Shown: in pieces, positions 29,392 to 38,869 of the stretch
Position numbering within the stretch: the first letter of the stretch is position 1
Layout: each line of letters starts with the position of its first letter
Virus record (IMG/VR): IMGVR_UViG_3300030098_001482
Coordinates: 1 to 39,236 of that record
Length of the DNA: 39,236 bases
Reading direction: 5' to 3' (one strand)
Origin: a virus
Program-made: the position numbers and the translations under genes
Notes under the pieces: generated by a model
What the model saw: only the letters and a program-made list of their open reading frames with translations
The model's database searches: none
Told to the model about the DNA's origin: nothing

Positions 29392-30750
29392 TTATGGTGC
29401 TGTGTAAGCAGATTCAAAGTTGAACAATGCGTGTGCTTCTGGTAAAGAAACTTCTAAACCAGCTTCAGTCAATACCATATCTTTACGTAGGTCTTCATCA
29501 GCAGACTGCACATTAGTCATAATGTGTGTGTCTCTGTTTACACCGTTACCAATCAAAGGTCTGTAAGCAACTTGGTCCAAGTCAACCATAGCCATAAATC
29601 CAGCAGCAAAACCTCTAAATAGAGGCTCTTTTACTAGGGTTAGGTCGCCGTGAATAGTTTCTACCTTGACCACTTTATGCCCAAAAGAACCTTTCTCTTG
29701 CGACATTAAAGGATTAGCAGCAGAGTGTACTGAAGATAGGAAAGTATTAGAGCTTGCCATCTTATTAAAGAATGTGATTACAGGTAGTGAACATAACGCA
29801 AGTTTTGCGCCAGCTCCACCACGTGCAGGGTCAAAAACAACTTCTAAGTCAGCAAGTAACGCATCGTAAGTAAACTGTGCGTCTGTACGAGTTGAGAAGT
29901 ATGATTTATCTTCTGTGTAATCTAACTGAGCATTATCTTTAATCTGTGACTGTGAGTTCTTGATAATACTTCCAACAATACCGTCAGAGTAAGAGATACC
30001 GTTTACGATACCACCTTGACCGAAGAGCATAGCTCTTTCAATATCGACTTTATGCTCACGCAACTTTAAGTTCCAAATTCTATCAAACTCACTAGCATAT
30101 CCACGATATACAGTAGCTCTTGCTGTGTTGGTTAACTCACAAGCAGTTTTAAAGATTTGACAGAATCCAACACCATTATCTAAATGCTTTGAAAAAGAAT
30201 CTGGAGAACCAGTTCCTTCTTCAAATGCACTACCAATAATAGTACATAAAGTCTGGTCAGCAGCAGCGGTGGTTGAACCAGTGGCTGCTGATATTGTGCG
30301 ACCAGTAAATGTGCTTGTGTCTCCGGTATCTACTGGAGCACTTTCGATTCTAACGATTGCGGTTTCTGGCTCATTAGTTGAGGCGTTAGTTTCACCAACA
30401 GCAAAGACCATTCCTTTAATTAGAAAGTCTACTGAGCCTTGTGAAGTTCCTGCAGTTTCAACAGTATAAGTTAATGTATTGCCTGCAGCTGGTACAGTGT
30501 GAGCGGCTGCTAAACGAAAACTTCTATCTGTCATATCGATTTTGTTTCTGTCTTTTAGCCATCTAAACTGTGGGTCATCTGTAGGGACTTTGGCTACCTT
30601 GGATAAGTATACAAAAAACGGCGATTCTTCTGGAGCGAGGTCTGCTACTCTATCACTAAAGTTAAACAGTCGTCTCGAAGGAATCGTGCTGTCTATAACT
30701 GCACCGGGGTCTCCAACCTTTAGAGGATGAGGATTATTGAATGTTGACAT
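29392..30750 (-). CDS. Major capsid protein, SU10/DUF5309-like
   Basis: A 452-residue protein with HK97-type features: an extended N-terminal arm, a SFRLAAAHTVPAAG segment, a helix with VYRGYASEFDRIWNLKLREHKVDIER and a C-terminal ALFNFESAY end. The pattern is that of SU10-like (DUF5309) capsid proteins. It lies between the scaffold and decoration genes, as expected. No delta domain or protease is fused to it. Confidence 0.85.
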   Translation of the reverse strand: MSTFNNPHPLKVGDPGAVIDSTIPSRRLFNFSDRVADLAPEESPFFVYLSKVAKVPTDDPQFRWLKDRNKIDMTDRSFRLAAAHTVPAAGNTLTYTVETAGTSQGSVDFLIKGMVFAVGETNASTNEPETAIVRIESAPVDTGDTSTFTGRTISAATGSTTAAADQTLCTIIGSAFEEGTGSPDSFSKHLDNGVGFCQIFKTACELTNTARATVYRGYASEFDRIWNLKLREHKVDIERAMLFGQGGIVNGISYSDGIVGSIIKNSQSQIKDNAQLDYTEDKSYFSTRTDAQFTYDALLADLEVVFDPARGGAGAKLALCSLPVITFFNKMASSNTFLSSVHSAANPLMSQEKGSFGHKVVKVETIHGDLTLVKEPLFRGFAAGFMAMVDLDQVAYRPLIGNGVNRDTHIMTNVQSADEDLRKDMVLTEAGLEVSLPEAHALFNFESAYTAP

Positions 30751-30777
30751 TTGTCATTCCTTCCATTATGTGATTAA

Positions 30778-31611
30778 TTAAAGGACGCTTGTACGACTCC
30801 CAGCATTTACAATATTATCCCATACTTGATTTTCTGCACTCTTTGGTGAACTTGGTGCACCACCTTGAAGTACGCCAGCTGTTCTGGGCTGTTGTTGGGC
30901 ATTTTGTACTGCTTGGGCTGTCTCTGGAGCGTTACCTTTGTTTTTTACATCTCTGAATAGCTTCACAAGATTAGATAACCCTACAGATTCTTTGGGCTGA
31001 GTAACAAACCCCATAAACTCTTGAACGTCTCCGTCCGAAAACTTATAAGTGTTTCTAAGCTCATTGACTGTATTGTTATAGGTTATTTCTTCTTGCATCT
31101 GTCTCTTTTGTTGCGCCATCGCATTATCTACAACATCTTTGGCAAGCTGCATCTCTTGATTTAGCCTGAACTTAAAAGATGGTGATTCTGGACTGTAATA
31201 CGCATCCCAAGGGTTAAAGTCTTCCGGTTTCAGAGCCGGTTGACCTTGTTGTTGCTGTTGTTGTGGCTGTTGTGGAGCGTTGATATTTTCTTGAAGCATA
31301 TTTACCAAATCAGGTCTTTGCTCTAGTAATTGTCCAAGAGGCTCAAACTTACGTAGCTTTTCATTCTCTGCGATTGATTTATCATACATAGATTGAAACT
31401 TACGTGCTTCTACCTCCCATTCGTTTACTGGAGTTGTTTCACTTTCTACACTAACCTCTGGAGCGCTGTAATCTACAGCCTCTTGTGCAGGTTGGTCAGC
31501 TTGTTGCTCATACTGAGCGTCTGTTTGTTCTCGTACTTCTTGTACTATATCAGCGCCACCATCTACCAAACCGTCAGCAGTTGATGTAGCCTCTACTTGT
31601 TGATTATCCAT
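30778..31611 (-). CDS. Capsid scaffolding protein
   Basis: A 277-residue acidic, helical protein. A disordered N-terminus precedes a helix (residues about 65-95, NEWEVEARKFQSMYDKS). The middle has a poly-Gln stretch, and the C-terminal part a DVQEFMGF and basic helix. Composition and place between portal and capsid genes are typical of phage scaffolds. No protease motif is seen. Confidence 0.8.
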   Translation of the reverse strand: MDNQQVEATSTADGLVDGGADIVQEVREQTDAQYEQQADQPAQEAVDYSAPEVSVESETTPVNEWEVEARKFQSMYDKSIAENEKLRKFEPLGQLLEQRPDLVNMLQENINAPQQPQQQQQQGQPALKPEDFNPWDAYYSPESPSFKFRLNQEMQLAKDVVDNAMAQQKRQMQEEITYNNTVNELRNTYKFSDGDVQEFMGFVTQPKESVGLSNLVKLFRDVKNKGNAPETAQAVQNAQQQPRTAGVLQGGAPSSPKSAENQVWDNIVNAGSRTSVL

Positions 31612-31631
31612 TATATTCCTTTCAGATGTCT

Positions 31632-33650
31632 CTAAGCTTCAGGAGCAGAACTAGCGTCTTTTCTAACGTTCGCTAATTTCTCCGCTTCGAGCTTCACCTT
31701 TGATTGTAGGTTGTTTAGTTGAACTCGTCTATCAGCTTTGGCGTCCGCAGAGATATCTTTCAATCTAGTCTTGAATTTCTCGACTTCGACTTTCTTTCTA
31801 TCACTTATGGACTCCCTTTGGGCAGTCTGGAGGTCGCCCTCCAAATTCTTAATTTGCTCGGTCATTGCAGCAATCTGTCTTTGTAATAACTGTCTTTCTT
31901 CTGTTCTTCTCATTACACCTTCCTTGTCAAATATCTCAGGATTCTTTTTAAGAACCTCTGTTCTGTCTACGATACCCATTCTAAACGCTTCCATGTATAC
32001 ACCAAGCTCTGCATACTTGTTGGTTGGTAGAGTGGACCCGGGCTCAATCCTGACGTCATGCTGTTGTAAATTATGTTTTTCTTTTTTGATATCCAGTATT
32101 GCTCCTACCTTTTTATCGTACATATTGATAGTTGCTTCTGTAATATCGTTGTTGGCTTCATTAAGCCTAAAAATCTTTTTATATGTATAGTGACCTTTAG
32201 ATAGATTATATAATACCTGTCCTAGTCTATTGATACTAAACTCTATATCTCTTAGTTTTGACTTTGGTCTTTCTGAACCTAGAGATATCATTCTTTCTGT
32301 AGCTCTTACTGTCTCTGGTGCTTTTTCTGCAAACCCGTGCATCATCTCAGGTAATCCAAATGTAAAGTCAATATAGAACTCACACTGCTGTATCAATCTA
32401 TAAAACTCAGAGGATAATGGCTGAGGCGCTGGGAAGTGTGGCTCACCTTGCGTGCTGTCTACTTCTATGACTGCGTTTGGATTTGCCCAATCTCTTTCTA
32501 ACTGACCAAGGTCTTCTACACTTCCTAATGGGACTAATAGCTTTAATCCTCCTGACGCTTGTGCGTGTGATAGTGCTAATGACCATAATTTATTTAAAAG
32601 CCTTTGCATAGGTCTTGCCCTTGATACATCTGACTTTGGATAAGGGCTTTCTGTAAATACATTTGGAAAAGGTATGATAGGGTAGTGGTCGGTATTTAAT
32701 ATAGTTTCATAAAGAACTATTTGACCAATACTGGCACAAACCTTTACTCTAGTTTGTCTAACTGGTATAACTTCATACTGACCCGCTTCTATCTGTTCTC
32801 TATTATTTTCAATAAACTCTGCATACTCAGGTTCACTCAGAATTACTTCTTCACCGTTTTGCATATCTATAACACGGTAAAAGCTAACTTTAACTTTGTA
32901 AAATCTTTCTAGTATCTGATACTTTTGTCTTTCATAATAGTCTAAATCTTTAACTTCAGAAGGAGTAAATATCTTTTTATTATTAGCATTCATAGCGTCA
33001 GGATAATCTTCTTCAATGTAAGTTTCTAAATCCTGTATAATGCCAGTTTGCATTTCTCCAGTCTCTGGGTCTTCTTGTTCTCCTAATTCAGGGTAGAGGT
33101 TGACGACCTGCTCACCAGTGAGTATCGTGGAAAGGATAATGCTTTCAGCATCATCGAACCAGCGGTTTCGGGTGTTAGGAGAGGCATATACTCGAAAGGG
33201 ATTGACATAAGTGAACTTGACATCACCTCTACCAAAATCTGACTCTGCATCTACATACGCATACAAGTAACCTAATCCTGTTGTAGCGTAGTCATGTATT
33301 GCATGCTTTAACTGATAGTCACCATTTGAGTTACCCCAGATATATCCCATGATAACTCTCCATAAAGAAGCAATCTTTACATCAGAATCTTCTCTAGGTG
33401 TCATAGTAAATGCTGGAGAACGTGAAGTTAAAACAGCTTTAAATTTTTCAATAGCTGGTCCAATCCTATCCATTGGAACGTCAGCTTGGTTTCTTGATTG
33501 TAACTCATCTACCTCTTCGTTTGTGTAGTGGTTACCATGAAAAAAATCTATGTCAAAACGAGCTTCTGTATCCCAACTTTTTCTAGAATCCCTGTACCTA
33601 CGGTATAGCTCTTGGTTATAATCCGCTCTTTTATCTTTTTCCAATACCAT
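31632..33650 (-). CDS. Portal protein, P22-like
   Basis: A 672-residue protein. RYRDSRKSWDTEARFDIDFF, MDRIGPAIEKFKAVL and the core around DYATTGLGYLYAYVD fit P22-type portals; the C-terminal region is a long coiled coil and barrel. It forms the dodecameric DNA entry ring. Its ATG overlaps the stop of the preceding gene by one base. Confidence 0.85.
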   Translation of the reverse strand: MVLEKDKRADYNQELYRRYRDSRKSWDTEARFDIDFFHGNHYTNEEVDELQSRNQADVPMDRIGPAIEKFKAVLTSRSPAFTMTPREDSDVKIASLWRVIMGYIWGNSNGDYQLKHAIHDYATTGLGYLYAYVDAESDFGRGDVKFTYVNPFRVYASPNTRNRWFDDAESIILSTILTGEQVVNLYPELGEQEDPETGEMQTGIIQDLETYIEEDYPDAMNANNKKIFTPSEVKDLDYYERQKYQILERFYKVKVSFYRVIDMQNGEEVILSEPEYAEFIENNREQIEAGQYEVIPVRQTRVKVCASIGQIVLYETILNTDHYPIIPFPNVFTESPYPKSDVSRARPMQRLLNKLWSLALSHAQASGGLKLLVPLGSVEDLGQLERDWANPNAVIEVDSTQGEPHFPAPQPLSSEFYRLIQQCEFYIDFTFGLPEMMHGFAEKAPETVRATERMISLGSERPKSKLRDIEFSINRLGQVLYNLSKGHYTYKKIFRLNEANNDITEATINMYDKKVGAILDIKKEKHNLQQHDVRIEPGSTLPTNKYAELGVYMEAFRMGIVDRTEVLKKNPEIFDKEGVMRRTEERQLLQRQIAAMTEQIKNLEGDLQTAQRESISDRKKVEVEKFKTRLKDISADAKADRRVQLNNLQSKVKLEAEKLANVRKDASSAPEA

Positions 33651-34978
33651 TAAGTAGGCTCGTTTGCTAATCTTTGTACTAACAATCTATTTACTAATCC
33701 TTTTAAATTGGGATTCAAAGCACTTGGGCTAACTGCATTTTTCTTTAGCATAGAACTTTGCTTTTTTGATAATGGAGTTTCTATTCCGTATACCGGCAAA
33801 ATAGCTTCTGATAGCTTTGGAACTACCATAGCTTCTGCGCCTGTCATTCCATTTTCCATCATAGAAGAATAGACATCTGGTTTTAAGGGAGCTACTCTTT
33901 TGTCGTTAACCATAGCTCCCATTAAATTATTACCAGAAATCATACCCCCATCTTGCATCCTTGGTTCCTTAGATTGTTCTACTCTTTTTTTAATCCTTTC
34001 AAGCTCTTCTTTTATAGATTGTTCTGTAATAGTATCACCTGTAAAAGGATTGACTTCTATAACCAAACCTTTTAATAGTTCATCTAAATCGGAGTTTTTT
34101 TGTCGCATTTCTTTTTGTTTTCTAGGCGCTGGCGGACCAAAAAACTGAGGTCCTCTCATGCCTACTGGCTGTCCTGAGCCAAATAAACTTTTTTCTTCTT
34201 GAGGTCTCATGTCCATTTTCATTAAAGTGTCCATAGCCGCTTGTCTTAAATTTTCTATACCAACATTGTCTAAGACCGACATGGCGTCTTTCCTCATTCC
34301 CCTAATTGTATTTAAAGAAGGAAGAAGCTGTCCACCGTCTTGATAGGACATAGGCATCTTACCCCCACCTTCATACATCATTGGTGGCATATTATTACCC
34401 ATTCTTTGCATGGGGCTAAGATTCATAGCTGGATTCATAGGCATCTGCATCATAGGTTGTTGCATTCCAACCATACCACCAACTTGCATTTGATTCTTCA
34501 TTGACTTGGCAATAGCCATTCCTCTTTTCTTTTCATACTCAGATATCTTGCCATCCTTATTCAAGTCAGACTTTTTCTTGTCAAAACCAGTGCCTTGGTT
34601 AAACATTCTGCGGCTATGAAGAGGACCGCCATCTTGATATTGAATCATATCTCCTTGTTGATACATAGGAGTTTTTGGCTCAACCATGCCTCCACCGGGC
34701 ATCATCTGGGTGCTGGCACTGGCAATAAGTGCATCTATGGCACTATGAGCGTTTTGAGCGTTATTAGCATTATTCATCTGCTCCATACGCCCAATATTAT
34801 TTATTTGTTTGATTAGAGGCAAGAAGTCCTCGGTTGCCTCTTTATTGATAATGAACTCTCCACCTTCTAGTTCTACATCGGGACCATTAGCAACAGAAGC
34901 TTGTACTCCTCCGTCACTATGGGATGGTCCTACGACTAGACCTGAATCAGGAAACATCATTCTGCTTGTACTTGCCAT
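33650..34978 (-). CDS. QxGG/EF-hand virion protein (442 aa)
   Basis: A 442-residue Met/Gln-rich protein between terminase and portal. N-terminal GPSHSDGGVQ and ELEGGEFIINKEATEDF segments are features of environmental-phage proteins near the portal. A textbook calcium EF-hand loop lies at 138-149 (Asp138, Asn140, Asp142, Gly143, Lys144, Ile145, Glu149). YQDGG (114-118, 212-216), MQVGG (164-168) and MQDGG (341-345) repeat a short motif shared with the 494-residue protein. Function unknown; virion or assembly role likely. Confidence 0.65.
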   Translation of the reverse strand: MASTSRMMFPDSGLVVGPSHSDGGVQASVANGPDVELEGGEFIINKEATEDFLPLIKQINNIGRMEQMNNANNAQNAHSAIDALIASASTQMMPGGGMVEPKTPMYQQGDMIQYQDGGPLHSRRMFNQGTGFDKKKSDLNKDGKISEYEKKRGMAIAKSMKNQMQVGGMVGMQQPMMQMPMNPAMNLSPMQRMGNNMPPMMYEGGGKMPMSYQDGGQLLPSLNTIRGMRKDAMSVLDNVGIENLRQAAMDTLMKMDMRPQEEKSLFGSGQPVGMRGPQFFGPPAPRKQKEMRQKNSDLDELLKGLVIEVNPFTGDTITEQSIKEELERIKKRVEQSKEPRMQDGGMISGNNLMGAMVNDKRVAPLKPDVYSSMMENGMTGAEAMVVPKLSEAILPVYGIETPLSKKQSSMLKKNAVSPSALNPNLKGLVNRLLVQRLANEPT

Positions 34979-35069
34979 TTGGTATGTGGTCCTATAGCTT
35001 GATTATTATAACAGAAATCTTCTATCGGGAGAATATAAAAACAAATATTGTAACTAACAATAGCTTATT

Positions 35070-36686
35070 TTATGTTCTTGCCCCTGTCATCCAATTGTAC
35101 TTTTTTAACTTAGGAATCAGTCCTTCTTTTCTTTTCTTTCCCTTGAATCCCTTTTTAGATGTAGCAGCTGACTTAGGTGCCCTTGCAAAGTAATCTGCAT
35201 AATAAAGAGCATCCATAATATCATCGTTCCTAGGTTTGGGGTGTTCAAAGAACTCATCTACTATCTCTGTCATTTCCCTTCGTATATATAACTTCTTTGA
35301 ATTAACAATAGGTCCTAGTGTTGTTTCTAGCCTATCTGCCTTTTTAATCCTACCGGGTGGCTTAACACCTTTGAAGATACCGGGCATCAAACGTTTTTCC
35401 TGCGCACTCATACGAGTTACCATGTCTCTTACCATTTCTTGTGCTGCCACTGTTTCTATCGTTACCCTTTTAACTGGATTATATTTTTTTGCTATATCTA
35501 TAATTTTTTGTGGCACATCAAATGTAGGGATACGCTCTCTAAAATACTCTAATACATAACGATTTGAGCGTGAGTCTATGCCCATGACCAGTATTACCTG
35601 ATAGTCAGAGGTCTCACTAGCTGTCGCTGCAAGGTCTACACCTATGTAAAGATTAACAGGTATCATCTCATCGTGCTCTGCTATGTAATTAAATCCATTG
35701 ATATACTTTCTTTCACCAGCAAAGTATTGTATTCTGTCTATTTTAAATGACGCATTGGATATATCTCTAGCATCATTCATATACTCCTGAGCAAACTTAT
35801 TGACCAATCCCGCTTCTATAAACTCTCTTTTCTTTGATTCTAGCTTTGATAGTGGGAACTGCTCAGACCATAAAGGCTTACCGTCCTCTATTGCTCTATG
35901 AAAAAATACTTGCCAAGGATAGCTACGATTATCTTCTTTTGCTTTTTTAAATCCATCATAGGTCATCTGCAAGAAACTATCATAGTGCACAATCGTGCCA
36001 GAAAGCCATATCCAGCCTTCATTACCCGGGGATTCTTCAAGAGCTGGGTAAATCGTTGATACCACCCATCTTTTAATATCTGCACGTCTTTCTGGTGTCC
36101 TTGTATTTAGTTCTGATTCAAAGTCATCAAGAATTATGCCAGTATACCTTACATCAACCTCAGCTCTACCACGAAGTCTTTGACTTGTTCCCTTGGCTAT
36201 AATCCTATCTCCCTTTGGAGTAACCAAGTCTTTTTCTGTCCATCTTTTACCAGCAGAACCACCATCCATATTTCCAAAGTAATATTTTATTGTTTTGTTC
36301 ATCTCTAAATGATGTCTAATATATTTTAAGTGGTCTATTGCCTGACCCTGTTCTTCAGATACCCAAGCAATAAAGTTTTGAGAATCTTTGCCGGAAAAAC
36401 ATAGCTTGTGTAAGATAGCAGCTTTAGACAGTATTGACTTGCCAAAGCCTCTGGGGAGGATGATACATATACGTTCTCCCGGCTGAGTTGATATCATTTT
36501 CTTGGATATCGTATAATGGTATGTGGGTGAATTGCTTTTATTTAAGAAATCATTTGGTAAGAATGCTCTACCAAAATAAACTAAATCATTATAAGCTTTA
36601 GAAAGAACTTCGTCTTTCCTTGCCATTTCGTCTGGAGATGGGTTAATATTAAAACTATTTTTTTGCTTTAACTCTTCTATACCCAC
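35070..36686 (-). CDS. Terminase large subunit
   Basis: A 538-residue packaging motor. Walker A is PRGFGKS (78-84), Walker B is IILDDFE (184-190). The C-terminal nuclease has Asp351 (GVDLAATAS), Glu411 (VTIETVAAQ) and Asp488/489/492 (NDDIMDALYYADY). The probable start is GTG (36686) inside the upstream gene. It pumps DNA through the portal and cuts concatemers. Confidence 0.9.
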   Translation of the reverse strand: MGIEELKQKNSFNINPSPDEMARKDEVLSKAYNDLVYFGRAFLPNDFLNKSNSPTYHYTISKKMISTQPGERICIILPRGFGKSILSKAAILHKLCFSGKDSQNFIAWVSEEQGQAIDHLKYIRHHLEMNKTIKYYFGNMDGGSAGKRWTEKDLVTPKGDRIIAKGTSQRLRGRAEVDVRYTGIILDDFESELNTRTPERRADIKRWVVSTIYPALEESPGNEGWIWLSGTIVHYDSFLQMTYDGFKKAKEDNRSYPWQVFFHRAIEDGKPLWSEQFPLSKLESKKREFIEAGLVNKFAQEYMNDARDISNASFKIDRIQYFAGERKYINGFNYIAEHDEMIPVNLYIGVDLAATASETSDYQVILVMGIDSRSNRYVLEYFRERIPTFDVPQKIIDIAKKYNPVKRVTIETVAAQEMVRDMVTRMSAQEKRLMPGIFKGVKPPGRIKKADRLETTLGPIVNSKKLYIRREMTEIVDEFFEHPKPRNDDIMDALYYADYFARAPKSAATSKKGFKGKKRKEGLIPKLKKYNWMTGART

Positions 36687-36813
36687 CCTTGGGTCCTAAC
36701 CTTTTCTTTTCTTCCATATTTAATGCGATTGCTACGGCTTGGTACATAGGATACCCTTCATCAACTAACTTGGATATCTTTTTATTTACTCTTCTGTTAC
36801 GAGGTTTAGACAT
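36655..36813 (-). CDS. Small basic protein overlapping terminase start (52 aa)
   Basis: A 52-residue basic protein with KKISKLVDEGYPMYQAVAIAL and GPKGGYRRVKAKK. Its tail overlaps the terminase start by 32 bases. GYPxxQAVAIAL followed by a GxxGGYRRV end is a family seen next to terminase in environmental phages. Linked to the previous gene by TAATG. Probably DNA-binding. Confidence 0.65.
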   Translation of the reverse strand: MSKPRNRRVNKKISKLVDEGYPMYQAVAIALNMEEKKRLGPKGGYRRVKAKK

Positions 36814-37103
36814 TACCACTTGACTTTATCTGCCCAGAATGCTGCAGACATTTTGCCTTTTGCTATATTTTTTTTATGACGTGCTTTAAATGACTTTCTT
36901 TTCATAGTAGTGGCACGTGATTCACCCTTTTTTGGTTTACCAGCAGTCTTAGCGCCTTGTTGTCCAAAGCGTATGGTCTTAATCTTTTCACCTTCTTTAG
37001 CAACCACTATGTGTGATTTAGTAGGATGATTAGGTGTTCTTTTAGGTTTATTAAATCCAGTTACCCCTGCTTTTGCAAGCCTAGGGTCTTTTTTTCTTGC
37101 CAT
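36813..37103 (-). CDS. Basic protein with RFGQQGAKTAG segment (96 aa)
   Basis: A 96-residue, very basic protein. HPTKSHIVVAKEGEKIKTIR, RFGQQGAKTAG and KARHKKNIAKGKMSAAFWADKVKW are typical of DUF6321-type proteins in environmental phages. The strong charge suggests DNA or RNA binding. Overlaps the 37081 gene. Confidence 0.65.
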   Translation of the reverse strand: MARKKDPRLAKAGVTGFNKPKRTPNHPTKSHIVVAKEGEKIKTIRFGQQGAKTAGKPKKGESRATTMKRKSFKARHKKNIAKGKMSAAFWADKVKW

Positions 37104-37380
37104 GTGATTTCCTTATTGCTGCCTTACCTGCCTTAGCTATATTAGCCTGAGTTGTTTTGCCAGCTACTTTAGCTCTTTGCTCTAGAACCGTTAATATTTG
37201 TATTTTTCTAGCAAACGGCTTTTTAATACGCTTTACTTTTGCTACAGTAGCTCTAGCATCAGCCGGTGTAGCAAATTTAATTCTAACGGTATCCTTGGGG
37301 TTCTCATCGGTATATAACCTACGACCTGTACCCTTTGGTTTTTTACCAGTGCCCTTTTTAGGGTCTCTTTTTCTGCTCAT
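37081..37380 (-). CDS. Basic protein with RRLYTDENP motif (99 aa)
   Basis: A 99-residue basic protein. RRLYTDENPKDTVRIKFATP followed by a helix rich in Lys and ARKIQILTVLEQRAKVAGK is typical of small proteins next to terminase in environmental phages. It overlaps both neighbours. Function unknown; nucleic-acid binding is likely. Confidence 0.65.
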   Translation of the reverse strand: MSRKRDPKKGTGKKPKGTGRRLYTDENPKDTVRIKFATPADARATVAKVKRIKKPFARKIQILTVLEQRAKVAGKTTQANIAKAGKAAIRKSHGKKKRP

Positions 37381-37700
37381 CGTTTTTTGCGTCTAGTCGT
37401 AGTCTTTTTCTTTTTATATGTTCTTACTCTTCCACCAGCTTTAGCTTTTAAAATGTCAGCGTCTGCTTTTCTTGCACCACCCTTGCCAGTTGCAAAGCTT
37501 CTTACTCTACCAGCAGCCCATTGATGCGCAGAAACCTTAGGTCTACTACCCTGCGAATAGTACGCCCCCAAACCACGTGAGTAGACCTTGCTTAACTTAG
37601 CTTTTGACATACCAGAGCTTTTTGCGTATTTATTTATAACCGCTGCTTTTCCACTAGGCATTTTTGCTTTTGGTTTTGCGCTTTTTCTTTTTACGCCCAT
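37377..37700 (-). CDS. DUF5824-like basic protein (107 aa)
   Basis: A 107-residue basic protein. The frame extends upstream, but ATG 37700 has AAGGAGTG before it. SSGMSKAKLSKVYSRGLGAYYSQGSRP then QWAAGRVRSFATGKGG are the core of the DUF5824 family. The C-terminus is a Lys/Arg/Thr tail. Found in many phages; function unknown. Confidence 0.75.
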   Translation of the reverse strand: MGVKRKSAKPKAKMPSGKAAVINKYAKSSGMSKAKLSKVYSRGLGAYYSQGSRPKVSAHQWAAGRVRSFATGKGGARKADADILKAKAGGRVRTYKKKKTTTRRKKR

Positions 37701-37881
37701 CTTCACTCCTTTCTTTTGATATACGGTCGTAATCTTCTGCAGTAAGTTGACCTGCTGCATACAGTTTTTTAGTCTCAATAATTTCAGACTCTCTTACCAT
37801 TGGATTACTTGCTCCTTTAACGTATTTCTTGGGTACGCCTCTTTTAGTCTTAGGTACCTTTTTAAATTTTCTCTTTGGCAT
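37654..37881 (-). CDS. Basic protein starting MPKRKFKKVPKTKRG (75 aa)
   Basis: A 75-residue basic protein. VPKKYVKGASNP and a helix ETKKLYAAGQLTAEDYDRIS are typical of a small environmental-phage family. A TTG at 37899 is a poor alternative. It overlaps the DUF5824-like start by 47 bases. Function unknown. Confidence 0.65.
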   Translation of the reverse strand: MPKRKFKKVPKTKRGVPKKYVKGASNPMVRESEIIETKKLYAAGQLTAEDYDRISKERSEDGRKKKKRKTKSKNA

Positions 37882-37888
37882 AGTTGTT

Positions 37889-38068
37889 TTATTTACCAAC
37901 CATTCTCTTTGCTTTATTATGAGACTGTGTAAAGGTTTTACCTTTTCTCATTTCATTAGCCATGAGATTTAAATGTTTTTTAGTATGATGTACTTTATGT
38001 TTTTGCATTTGTTTTTTCTGTACAGCAGTTAATCCTTTTAGATTTACATTTTTTAAATTAGTAGCCAT
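37889..38068 (-). CDS. Small basic helical protein (59 aa)
   Basis: A 59-residue protein with LTAVQKKQMQKHKVHHTKKH and a KGKTFTQSHNKAKRMVGK end, both helical. AAAGGATAC precedes the start. It opens the six-gene series of Lys-rich proteins and lies 75 bases after the small-terminase candidate. A histidine-rich middle is notable. Function unknown. Confidence 0.65.
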   Translation of the reverse strand: MATNLKNVNLKGLTAVQKKQMQKHKVHHTKKHLNLMANEMRKGKTFTQSHNKAKRMVGK

Positions 38069-38143
38069 TATGTATCCTTTCTAGTTATTTTTATCTTATA
38101 AGTTAACTTTCCCCAGTTTATTGTAGTTGGATACTTCCAGTAT

Positions 38144-38869
38144 TTATTTAGAAGCATTTTCTGTTAACATTCCTGTTTCAAATGCTTTTAACTTATCTTG
38201 AGAGAATCCTTTAAATTCTTGTATCAGTGCTAGTGACTCTGTTTTCTTTTCTGTAGATAATAACCCTGCTATCTTCATTAGCGTTTCTAGCGCTCTTAGT
38301 TTATCAGAATCTCTAGCATCTTTTTTATCTACTATATCTTTTGCTTGTTCTAGTAGATATGTTTTACTGATACCAAGGTCATCTAATATTTCTTCGATTT
38401 CTTTGTTGACCAATGTTCTAATCCTCTTTTGTCTTAATAGTATCCTAGCCCTTTCAAGTGCATATTCCTCGTTGTTAGTATCAAACGAATGTATATATGC
38501 GTCTTTTTTATCTATGCCTTGTGCAACTAGCTTGGCAAAATATCTTTCTTTTTCAGTTATATATTTATGTCTACCACTACCAAAGCGGTTAATATCTTTA
38601 GCAGGGTCTCCTTCTAGCTTTTGCTTACCGTTTGTATATTTGAGACCTAGTAATGTTTTAACAACTGTCTGTTTGCCTTTATAAGCAGTGCTATTGATAG
38701 TGCTCTTTTTAATTATGCTAAGTATTTGCCCATCATCAGTAATGGTCCATTCACCTTCTTCTGCGGTGCGCCAGTCAGTGTTAATTTTTTCTTTGGGGTA
38801 TTTTTTGCGAAACTCTTCCTCATTATCAAATAAATGATAATCCACGCCTTTGATTGTCTTAAGATACAT
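38144..38869 (-). CDS. Probable terminase small subunit
   Basis: A 241-residue protein. Residues 95-170 (TEKERYFAKLVAQGIDKKDAY, ILLRQKRIRTLVNKEIEEIL) have the helix-turn-helix and coiled-coil arrangement of small terminases, and ISKTYLLEQAKDI with KLRALETLMKIAGLL is typical. The N-terminal 90 residues are an extra beta-rich part. It lies ahead of the large subunit with six small genes between. It should recognise viral DNA for packaging. Confidence 0.65.
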   Translation of the reverse strand: MYLKTIKGVDYHLFDNEEEFRKKYPKEKINTDWRTAEEGEWTITDDGQILSIIKKSTINSTAYKGKQTVVKTLLGLKYTNGKQKLEGDPAKDINRFGSGRHKYITEKERYFAKLVAQGIDKKDAYIHSFDTNNEEYALERARILLRQKRIRTLVNKEIEEILDDLGISKTYLLEQAKDIVDKKDARDSDKLRALETLMKIAGLLSTEKKTESLALIQEFKGFSQDKLKAFETGMLTENASK

